Origin: Linanthus parryae
Taxonomy: Eukaryota; Streptophyta; Magnoliopsida; Ericales; Polemoniaceae
Direction: 5' to 3'
Assembly: GCA_023055425.1 (NCBI GenBank)
Contig: JALGPY010000003.1
Coordinates: 15,993,001-16,057,000 of the forward strand
DNA: 64,000 bases
Shown: piece after piece, positions 23,003-32,341 of the stretch
Layout: each line of letters starts with the position of its first letter
Position numbering within the stretch: the stretch's first letter is position 1
Translations under genes and position numbers: made by a program
Notes under the pieces: model-generated
What the model saw: only the letters and a program-made list of their open reading frames with translations
Databases searched by the model: none
Told to the model about the DNA's origin: nothing

Positions 23003-23912
23003 TCAAGGTGTCAAGGGGCCGTGTTGGGCCGGGCCGTATTGAAGGCGGGCCGGGAGAGGAGGGGTTGTGCCGGGTTGGAGGCCCGTTGATGGAGAAGGTC
23101 GGGCCGAGCCGAGGGGTGAGGAATGTTAGAACGCACCGTGCCCGGGCTGTCCCGTCCCGAGCACTTATTTATATTTATATATTTTTAAATATAATATCTT
23201 TATATATTATTATATGTATATTTAACTCAATTCATACTTTAAAAAATATAATATATTTATATATTATTATAAGTTTACCTATAAAACTACCTATGAAACT
23301 AGTCATTTAATGACAGCTGGAGAGGTCAAAAAGTCATTTTTAAAATAGTGGTGATCTCACGAACTCGTGTTCATTGATACTATCATGAGAACGTGACGCG
23401 GCATGCTCACATCCACACATATATTTTCATTAAGGAAGTAGATACACATTTATTATGACTCTAAATCTTAAAGAATATGTAAGTGTGATTTCTCATTCCC
23501 TAATGAAAATATATGTGTGGATGTGAGCATGCCACGTCACGTTCTCATGATAGTATCAATGAACACGAGTTCATGAGATCACCACTCTTTTTTTTAAAAA
23601 ACTAAACCGGGTAGACAAGCCCCTCCAACTAGCCTTTTTTTCAAAAAAAAATGGGGCAAAGAAGTAAAAGAAATATTATTAGCCGTTTTTTGAAAAAAAA
23701 AGTTGAATGTCAATTTGATGGGGCCGAGGCGGGCTGTGCCGGGCTGGGTTGAGGGGGGAGTGGGTCGGGCGGGGCCACGCTGAACGGTGGTGGAGGTGAA
23801 CCGCTCCGGAGGGGGGCAAAGGGACATGGTCGGGGCCCGGGTTGTGCTGGGCTGGGAGGGGGCCAGTCCGGTTTAGCCGGTTAGCCGTGAGTTGGTCCTT
23901 TTGACACCTTGA
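23003..23912. mobile_element. hAT-like non-autonomous element
   Basis: The ends form an inverted repeat, TCAAGGTGTCAA at left and TTGACACCTTGA at right. The subterminal parts are packed with GGGCCGGGC-type motifs, a common composition of plant hAT derivatives. Flanking 8-mers TACACGAA and GACATGAA match at six of eight bases, compatible with a decayed 8-bp duplication. The middle is AT-rich and holds a foldback insertion (23347-23586). No transposase frame is present. Confidence 0.6.
23347..23586. mobile_element. Long-TIR foldback element nested in the hAT-like element
   Basis: 240 bp with arms of roughly 90 bp that are nearly perfect inverted copies: AGTGGTGATCTCACGAACTC against GAGTTCATGAGATCACCACT, and so on to TATATTTTCATTA. 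Only about two mismatches were seen over the arms. The spacer between them is about 55 bp. Confidence 0.8.
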
Positions 23913-24024
23913 GACATGAAGTTTAGCTTAGGATGATGGGAAAAAGTATTGCTCGTTGACCAGCTAAAAGTTTAATGCGGCATCATAAATTTTATTCATG
24001 GCTTTCGTCAATTGGAAAAGTTTC

Positions 24025-24255
24025 TAGTTGATTTTTAGGGTCATTTTAACCCACTAATTTTGTTTGTAAAGCGAAATAAGAATTTGATAATTTTTTTTTG
24101 AGGATTTTTATTTTATTTTATGATGTAGTAGTGAAAATATTGCTCTACAATACTATGAAAAAAATTATCAAATTCTGCAATTATTTTGTTAACTAGAATA
24201 CCGGGTCAGATCGATTTTTGGAAGTCAACTAAGAAGATAGAGGGACCGGATGTAG
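24025..24255. mobile_element. Stowaway-like MITE, degenerate left end
   Basis: The right end GAGGGACCGGATGTAG is followed by TA. The interior (GGGTCATTTTAACCC..., a CTCTACAATACTATGAAAAA-like middle, then CCGGGTCAG) matches the family at 26427-26662 and 52097-52354. The left terminus could not be placed exactly. Confidence 0.5.
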
Positions 24256-24449
24256 TATTTGGTATCTAGATAACCCCACAGCATTAAGAGAATGCCCACA
24301 AAAACAGCTAGGAGGCATCTGTGGGATAGCCAACGGCTTTTTTAGTACTCATAACTGAAGTAGTAAAACTTTATGCAACCATTTTTCCAATGGGCCTTAA
24401 AATAAAATCTAGCTGTTATCTGTTTCTTGCTTTGTCTCATTTTGGCACC

Positions 24450-24458
24450 TATATATAC
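24450..24458 (+). promoter_or_regulatory. TATA box of small-gene copy B
   Basis: TATATATAC lies about 100 bp upstream of the ATG, preceded by the conserved TTTGTCTCATTT and followed by a leader rich in CATCAT/CTACTAC, as in copies A and C. Confidence 0.65.
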
Positions 24459-24552
24459 TCACCCGTTCTAATCTTTAATCATCTTCAACTCAAACCAACA
24501 ACATTCATACTACTACAACAAAGAAAATTACCTATTTCCATTTTTCATTCAA

Positions 24553-24801
24553 ATGTCTTCTCTTGTTCTTCTCTTGTCTGAGTTTCTCAAGCATCAGGAC
24601 ACGGATCTTGCCTCCCAAACACCACTGCCTTCTTCTTGTGCTGTCGCCGCCACCACTGCCGCTGGATCTCCACCGTATAGTTGTTACCCCAACTGGGTTG
24701 CCGGGAAATTGCCAAGAAGAAGAGGAGGCTTGCCGACCGAAGATGACGGCATGGAAGACCCATCAGAGACTAGGGTCTGTGTTGATCTTGTTTGGCCATA
24801 G
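24553..24801 (+). CDS. Small conserved protein, copy B (82 aa, unknown function)
   Basis: The frame opens MSSLVLLLSEFLKHQDTDLA, has a Ser/Ala/Pro-rich centre (residues about 21-47), a basic patch KLPRRR and an acidic tail ending CVDLVWP. The start is the first ATG after the conserved TATA box and about 100-bp leader. Copy C is of the same length and differs at about 10 of 82 residues, with many third-base changes, which supports real coding. No signal peptide cleavage site, membrane span or known domain was recognised. The hydrophobic LVLLL at residues 4-8 is too short for a membrane helix. It is single-exon as far as can be seen. Expression is unproven, and it could be a decaying micro-gene. 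Confidence 0.6.
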   Translation: MSSLVLLLSEFLKHQDTDLASQTPLPSSCAVAATTAAGSPPYSCYPNWVAGKLPRRRGGLPTEDDGMEDPSETRVCVDLVWP

Positions 24802-25769
24802 AATGTGGTCATGTACCATAACTTAATATATATTTTTTGGATTTCTTATTAATACAACAGATCTTGGCTTTGCTCATGTGCATTTTGTGGAGTTGTTTGA
24901 TTGCAGAGACATAGATTTGGAGATGATCAAACCTAATACCATTTCAAGCCAAGCTATCAAACACAATTAAAATTCGAACAAATTAACAATTGGTTCACAA
25001 TTGAGTCACGAGTCACGACTAAACTTGCTTTGTCATTTGCCTAAAGGAACTACATTTACAAAGTAAATAAGTAGTTACCTTATCATCATAATCTAATGAA
25101 GGCAGGAAAATGACTGTTTGTGTACATTGTATGTTGAATCTACAGGGGGCTAGATCTTGTTAGCTGAGTAACTAGTAATGTTTCATGTTTATGTGGCTCC
25201 TAAAATATTGAATATTCATTACGAGCCAACTCTTACTTATTTACTATAGGTGTTCATAAATCGACCGGATCGAAGAGAACCGCACGAGACCCTCGACTTC
25301 TTTACCATCTTACCCTGTAAAGGGTTCTTATATTATTAAAACTGAACTGGATCTCCACCGAAACGGCCCAGAGGCCATAAACAAATTACCAAAGAAAATC
25401 GGACAGAACCGAGTAAGAAAACATTGTGTTTATATTTATATGGAAGGAACAAATTAGTAGTTAACATGTTTTAACTCATACATATTGACTAATAATTCCT
25501 CTAGGGGTTTAGAGCATCTCAAACCATTTCCTCAATCTTTCATTGCTGGTGGAGGAAAAATGGAGCGGCCTCCAACCATTCGGCATTCATTTTTCAATTT
25601 CATAGTTTTTAGGGAAAATTTGAGAATTTAGTCTTCAACTAATTCAACCAAATTCTACACTAAATCTTAAAATATTATACTTCCCAGTTCTCTTTAGTTC
25701 TTCCTCCTTTTTATTGGGTTGTTCGATTTCTTTCTTCCTCTTTTCCTTTTTAGTTACTCTATGACCAAA

Positions 25770-26389
25770 CTACCCACCACCCTCTTTTACACTCTATCAC
25801 CTCTTTACACTCATCTTACCCACTCACTCTCCACAAGTCCAATGGGCGCCTTCCTCGCTTTACGCGCCAGCGCTGGTACCATTAGCCTCACCTCCTCTTC
25901 CAACTCCCACGCCATCACCATTGTTTCCCTTTGCTCATATCCGAAACGACCGACAGCCGACGCACCCACTGGTCAGGACTGGTTGCAGCCTTCGACGACG
26001 ATGGTAGGTCCAAAGACGGCAACGGAGTTGGGGAAGACATCGAAGGAGGTCTTTCTCAATTCCGGTGAAAATACACATCAAATACTGGTCCGACGGATGA
26101 CCATAGAACCACCACTCAAGATCGGAGGCGAAGAGCTTGTTCGATAGTGGAGAAAGAGAGATAGAAAGAGAAGGAGGCTGCTAGAGTTAGAAAGGACGAG
26201 GATGAGGAGAAGGAATGACTTATTTAGGAGTATAGTTTTGCATTATTGGTAGCTAGGAGTAATATTTTCATTTCATCATATCCGTTAGGTCTGTCAGTTA
26301 TGAAGGGATCAATGTGTCTTTATCTAAAGTACAAGGGACCAAAGTGTATTTTACCCTTAGTTTGAGGGTGGTTTTTGTCTTTTTTACCC
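25770..26389 (-). mobile_element. Truncated Mutator-like remnant (copy B)
   Basis: Partner of 19690-20330. The right end reads GGTTTTTGTCTTTTTTACCC. The gene-like GC-rich part (25840-26150) is shared but differs by small indels, so neither strand keeps a common frame between the copies. Confidence 0.45.
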
Positions 26390-26426
26390 TTCATTTAAAA
26401 GAAAATAAACTTTAAGTATCCAAGTA

Positions 26427-26662
26427 CTACATCTGTTCACTTTTTGACATTATTCACTGGGTCACTTTGACTCGGTGATTTTGTTAGCAAAACGATACGC
26501 GAATTTGGTAATCTTTGCATAATATTGTAGAATAAACTTTACTCTACGATTATATAAAATATTGCTATAAATTTACATCGTTGTGATATCCAAATCACCG
26601 AGTCAAAGTGATCCAGTTACGAGTAAAAAAGTCAACCTAAGTTGAAAGAGAGGAAACATAGG
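26427..26662. mobile_element. Stowaway-like MITE
   Basis: 236 bp flanked by TA (26425-26426 and 26663-26664). The arms pair over about 45 bp: GTTCACTTTTTGAC...GGGTCACTTTGACTCGGTGA against TCACCGAGTCAAAGTGATCC...AAAAAAGTCAAC. It is absent at the matching site of copy A (TAAAGTACAATGCA), so it inserted after the duplication or was lost there. Confidence 0.75.
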
Positions 26663-26687
26663 TAATACAATGCAGTGTTTGGGAGGC

Positions 26688-26885
26688 TGACAGCGTGATA
26701 CATGCATCATGAAAATTAACATTTAACTCTATGTACTATCAGAAGTGCTGACATCACGCTCCAAAATTTTGACAGACTTGTAATCCAATATTTCGATTTC
26801 ACCTACCAAAATCTTAGAGCGTTGTGTAAGTACTTTATATTGCGTGGAGTTAAATGTCGATTTTCATACACGCATCGCAGTGTCA
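26688..26885. mobile_element. Foldback MITE (copy B)
   Basis: Partner of 20364-20561, with the same TGACA...TGTCA ends and inverted halves (GCTCCAAAATTTTG against CAAAATCTTAGAGC). Confidence 0.7.
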
Positions 26886-27315
26886 TTCTGCCCAAACAGC
26901 ATGGTAGTTATATGTCAGAAGTAAACAAAAAGTTGTAAGTAACACAACAATTTGGAGCAACTACCAGTCCACTCTAACAGTCCATGCTCCCACTAATATT
27001 TCATCTCAGCGTATTTTTGTTCGCTGATTTAGTAAGTTCCTTCTGGGTACTGTTAATACTCTTTTTGGTGCCACTGTTTTCTTGCGTGACATATTTTTGA
27101 TGATATATTGGGGGAAGATAGAGAGGGTAGATAAATTCGGCAAGTTGAGCAATACATGTCCAAGGCTATACTTGCAAGGAATTGGCCATAATCAATGATA
27201 TTTTCTCTGCAATTAATCACACTTTTAGTTAAGTTTAAATTCGTTAAGCCAGTGATATCTTCACAATAGGGAAATTCTAAACGTAACCGCATTTTCTTGG
27301 ATTGGCTCAAGCTAG

Positions 27316-27473
27316 GTGTTATCTAATGTTTATTAAATTATCCTAAAAAATGTTTCGTAAATTTTGTTTGCTTAGAGAGAGTAAAAATGACAAAAATATA
27401 TAACCAATATGACTTTATCTAATGTTTAGCAAATATTGTTTGCTTAGAGAGGAAAATATATGACCTATATGAC
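27316..27473. repeat. Tandem 75-bp repeat, copy B version
   Basis: Two and a half units containing TAAATTTTGTTTGCTTAGAG and AAAATGACAAAAATATATAA. It corresponds to 21025-21175. Confidence 0.55.
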
Positions 27474-28237
27474 TTAGAGCATCTTCTACAGTTGGAATCA
27501 ACTTTTACACCAAATTCTATATTTAGTGGAGAAAAATGGTTTGGCCTCCCACAGTTCACCCTCAAAAACACAATTTCATCATTTTTGGTGGAAAAGTAGC
27601 ACTTTTGATCTCCCACAGTTTTCACCAATTTTCACATCAGATAGTTATTTCACCATTTCATCAAATTTAGAGAATGGTATCTTTAGCCTCCCACAACAAA
27701 TCATCAAATTTATCACCAAATCATGAATTCCATAACTATCAAAAAAAAAATTACCAAAACAATATTACACGAAATATATATTTGAGTAATCTTACACCAA
27801 TAAACCTAAACTTTTGGACTCGCAAGAAACAAGCACTTTCTGAGGGAGATAACATGCCTAGAGTAGCACGAAACTTAAACTCTGGTGCATGGGTGAGTGG
27901 AGGAAGTAAGATGAATTGTATGTTCCAGAACCTCCTAATGATCAGACGTATGCTCAACAATATGCAAGTTATCCCGATTCCAGCTACCGAAACGAGGATT
28001 TCATCTAGATTGTGACGCAGACATGGCACATTCCATTATTATGTTATTTTGTTCTTCATTCTCCTTTCTTCATTTTCTTACATTTTCATGCCAATAACGA
28101 GATCTATTTTCATTTTTCTGAATTTATTATTAATGCATTGTTCTTGTCGTCATTTTTGTCTATATTTAATTTTCTATCACTAAGATTAATTATATTAGTC
28201 GTCATAAATAATTTTTACACTATTCATTAGTAAAATA

Positions 28238-29464
28238 TGATACTAGAAAAACTGTCAGAAAGGGCGCTTAAAAAGCGCCGTTAAAAGCAAAAAAAACGCC
28301 GTTTTTGGCTTTTACGGCGGCTGTTACGACGGTTGTAACTGTGCCGTTAAACTAAGTGTCGTTTGTGTGCTAACGGCGGTTTTAACCGCCGTTTACTTTA
28401 ACGGCGGAATGAAGCAAGCGCCGTACGTGTTTAGGGCAGGTTTTCTTAACCGCCTTAACCCTGAAAGGCTGTTCACAAAATAAACCGCCCTGTTACGGAT
28501 TTTATTTTTTTAAATAAATTCAGAAATTTAATAATCTGTTCTTCTAATTTCATTTTTTATTTCAATTAAATGAACTCTTCTAATTCCATATCCAAATTCT
28601 TCAACCATGTCCAAAATACAGATCCCAAATGCTTGCAATCGTCCTTTTATTTGTTCAACATCTGCACCTTCAAAAATTTTCAGATCTGAGGTAGATATAG
28701 AAGGGATGGAGATGGATAAGAAAAAGAGAGGGTGGAGATGAAAATTGACAAAGTAAGCAAGAGAGAGTAGAAGGATAAACTGGGGGATATGAAGAAGATT
28801 AACGAGTGGAGAGAGAGAGGGAGAGAGATGTGTAACAGGTTGGGAAGAAAGAGATTGATGGAGGATTCCGACCGAGGCATACCTTGATAACAAAAGAACA
28901 AGACACACACGAACGACCATCACCGTCGGGCACCATCACGAACAACCATCACCGTCGGTCGAGAGGAAGCGCAGGAAACCATCACCGTCGAACGAGAGGG
29001 AGGGAAGGAAACTATCACCTTCGGACGAGAGGGAGGGAGGGAAACCACCACCGTGCGAGGGAGAGGGAGAGAGAGAGAGACAGAGAGAGACGAAAGAACA
29101 GGAGAGTGGTTTCAGATCTGAAAACAGAGGCGGAAGGTGGAAGTCGGGTAAAGAGGGAGAGGGGGCTTTCATATTGTAGGGTTACAGGATTGGACGCACC
29201 AGATCTAATCTGGATAATAAATGACACTAACGGCGGTTTAAAGATTTGCGCCGTTAATTTTAAGGCGCTTTTCTCCACAGCTGCCGCTTAAAGTAACGGT
29301 GGTTCACAAAAAACCGCCCTATCCACTATATGAACGGCGGTTTAACATCCGCGCCGTAACAAAGATAACATATACGGCGGCTTTTGTGAAATCGCCGTTC
29401 TTTTGGTTCTACAAAACGGCGGACCTATTTAAAACCGCCGTTTTAGGCAGTTTTTCTAGTAGTG
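28238..29464. mobile_element. CACTA non-autonomous element (1.23 kb)
   Basis: The right end CAGTTTTTCTAGTAGTG is the inverse of CACTACTAGAAAAACTG. The left end reads TGATACTAGAAAAACTG (three terminal mismatches). Subterminal regions are packed with inverted AACGGCGGTTT and AACCGCCGTT copies (28270-28500 and 29225-29445), as usual for CACTA elements. Flanking triplets are ATA and ACA (imperfect). The middle (28500-29220) carries purine-rich GAGAGA tracts and a minus-strand frame of 131 codons without a recognisable domain; no transposase is seen. Confidence 0.82.
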
Positions 29465-29764
29465 ACATTATGTCTCCAATTATATAAAAGTAATGTAAAA
29501 ACATTCCTTAAACACTAAATAAAATGGCGTAGATTATACCAAATCTAATTTTCGCCATCAAATTTGATGGTAAAAATAGGATTTGGTGGTATAGAATAGG
29601 ATTTGGGGGTACTGTGAGAGATGCACTTCACCATTTCACAAAAGCTACACCAAACATAGGATTTGGTGATTTGGTGTTTTTTTGCTGAACGGCTGTGGGA
29701 GGCCTACAAGAAAATCACAATTTTTTTGTTGATTTGATGATTTGGTGATTTGTTGTGGGAGGGC

Positions 29765-29769
29765 AAAAA
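29765..29769. repeat. Target duplication AAAAA, left of the LTR array
   Basis: The five bases before the first LTR are AAAAA; the five bases after the last LTR (46573-46577) are also AAAAA. This is the 5-bp size expected of gypsy integrases. A-rich sequence makes chance agreement easier. Confidence 0.7.
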
Positions 29770-31735
29770 TGTAATACCCCTATTTTTAATAGGGTGTTTA
29801 TTTGATAATTTTCTAAGGTTGTGGGTTAGTGTTAGCTTTTCCTAAACAATAGGGAGTATGCATTTGTAGTTTTCTAAACATGAATGTGAGGGTTAAAGTG
29901 TCTTTTCTCAAACTTGGGTATAAACCCACTTAACTCTCTCTCTCTCTCTATCTCTCTAACAGACGGGAAACAAAACCGATTTTGGGGGTAAATTAATACT
30001 ATTATCAACTTTAAATACTATCAACTTTAAATATTATACTCTTTTCTTTAATACTATTATCAACTTTAAATATTATACTCTTTTCTAAATACTAATTATA
30101 AATAGCTTTTCCTAAGTATAATATTTAATAGTTTAAATCCTACCTTTAATTTTATTAGCTTTATTTATTTTCTTAATTACAATAATTTTACAAATTAATA
30201 TTCTTTTCTAATACTAGAGTTCCGAAATCGATTTTGGGGGTAAATTAAATTGGGAACTTGTCGGTGGAATATTCTTTTGCATTTTCATATAGGGCATACT
30301 TGCATTTGTTGTATGAGATTGGTCGTGTATTAATGTTAGGATTATTCGACTATTGTAGGGTTCGTAGACGATCATTTCATTGAGAACCCGTACGACGAGT
30401 ACTAGTTTTCGTGCTTGCTTGTGTGTGTGGAGCTTTCTTTAATCCAAGTAAGTTATATGCTCGACTCTTCCATCATCAAAATGAGTTTCCAATATGTGTT
30501 ATGTTCCAAATTTGTTACTGTTTTGATTACCGTACTACCCATTTGTTGAAACTCTGAAAATCATGTCTACTTTGGCACAAAGTGTGAAACTGAAATATCT
30601 CTCTTGAAAACATGAGTTATGTTTATCTTGGAACTGATTAGCACTTTAATCCTTGATTTCCTTATTGGTTTTGAATACCTGGTTTGGATCGAGAATCACC
30701 TTCTTTCAAGGAATACTCATAAGACACTAAGTAACGTAAAGTGAAAGATAACTTGTACGAGCTCTTCTTTAGTTCACTTCGGTGACTATATTGTTGAGGA
30801 CCATACGTTCTGCTCAAGAGATTTTGGGAGCCAAACTCTGGCGTACCATTGGTACCCATAGTCCTACACTACCATGAGGACTTGGGGGTTCCTACTTGTA
30901 CTACTCTAGAGGAGTTGCTAACCTCTAGGGGGTGTCGACACTTAAGGTCTTGTAGGTCAGTATTGAGGCGGGAAGGCCATATTTAGAGGGGCTTTCACAA
31001 CTGCCGGGTTGAAGTAGGGTTTGATAGACCCACGAAGTAACCCTGAGTTATTTATTTCCGAGGCAGGGGGAACTCTGCATTCGCTCGTACAATGTTTAAT
31101 TTCTAGGGCTCATGGGGCAGTAGAGCTAGCTGCTCCCGTGGCACGTGGCCAGGTGGCCGCCAGAAAAGTTTCAGAAGAGGACTTTAATAAGAAAGATTGA
31201 GATGGAATGTCGAATCCAAGTTTATCCCTTTACCTTTCTTGTTTGCCTTTGTGATCTCAATTTAAAGCTTTAATCATCTCTTTCTTTACTATTTTCTTTA
31301 CTTATTCTTGAATTATGTGCCGAATCATCTGTTTACATGTTGAGGTATTTCTTACTCAGCTTAAGCTGACTTTTGGAAAAACTGCGGTCGGCTTTGTCTA
31401 TTGTAAAACCCGCAGGTTAGCACCGCTGCAGACTTTGGGAGAACGAATCACTAGCTTGGATCGAGGAATCACATTAGCTCTCACGGAATAAATCACTAGT
31501 TTCATGTTTTTGTTTCTTTTCAAACAATTTGGTTTGTTTTCAAGCTTCCATGTTAAGGACCGCGTTCGGTCATTTCCTTTATTGTAATAAAGTTGATTTT
31601 GAATTAAATTTGAAGTTTTGTTCTTTATGGTTTGGTACGAGGCCGACGTTCTACTCCGTTCACAATGAGGTAAAACTCCTCGTGCGGGGGACATCTTAGC
31701 GGTTTGGGCTAGGCTTGGAATCGCGGGGTGTTGCA
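29770..31735 (+). repeat. Array LTR A (internally deleted, 1966 bp)
   Basis: Begins TGTAATACCCC, ends GGGGTGTTGCA. It lacks about 1.2 kb that LTR B holds at about 32552-33745. At the scar near 29975 it reads CGATTTTGGGGGTAAATTA, a copy of sequence that normally lies further right in the LTR (30230-30250), followed by a partly duplicated ATACTATTATCAACTTTAAA run. Confidence 0.88.
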
Positions 31736-32341
31736 GGTGGTATCAGAGCGCGGCTTCGTAACCTTACCTAAAGAACTAGGATTAATTAACTAGTTAATCA
31801 CAAATGGAAAATCTTTTCAAAATTTTAATAACTTGACTAGGAAAGACTAAAACTTGGAAAGTTAATAAGTAAACAAGCCTAGGGGATTTGGGTTACTTGT
31901 TTTTATGAATTGGTGATTTATTGCTAGTTGTGGATTAATCTGTTAACTGCTAGTGTGACACTGATCTAGATGGAATTGCTTGGCAATTTGTTTGTTGGTT
32001 ATCTTATGAGCATGATTTGTTATAGCAAGATGCTTGTCGTTGTAGTGTTATTTTGTGTGTCCATGTTCCTTTACATTTTTGGTCGACCCGATAGTATCGA
32101 AACTCAGACTTAGAGACCTTAGGAACCTTTTTTCTTGTTTTAACCTGTCTGGCTTGTCGGATGATTACCAATACTAGACTGATCACCAATCACCCTATAT
32201 ATGTTCGCTTTCAGTATGATCTTTGCGTCTTAATGTGCATTAGAAATTTCATCCTTGCATCATGCATATAGGCAAAATGTTCTCTCTGGGAGTTACTGTT
32301 TTACTCTTCGAGGACGAAGCGTTGTTTTAAGGGGAAGGTGA
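31736..32341 (+). other. Array internal segment I1 (606 bp)
   Basis: PBS TGGTATCAGAGC at 31738-31749. The purine tract AAGGGGAAGGTGA (32329-32341) touches LTR B. The remainder is AT-rich with no gag-pol frame; only a terminal FEDEALF-like codon run remains. Confidence 0.88.

Larger units (their letters stand above)
24880..27473. repeat. Duplicated backbone, copy B downstream block
   Basis: Collinear with 18793-21180 of copy A. Compared with A it has an extra Stowaway (26427-26662), lacks the 3.2 kb LTR element, and is interrupted at 27474 by the PIF/Harbinger-like insertion. The block resumes at 47083. Confidence 0.75.

Noticed and set aside
25719..26147. Plus-strand 142-codon frame in the copy B MULE remnant
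   Set aside because: The collinear copy A sequence does not keep the frame, and the gene-like features (CT leader) read on the other strand.
28528..29291. Frames in the CACTA interior
   Set aside because: Low-complexity GAGAGA/CTCTCT tracts open both strands; no transposase motif was found.
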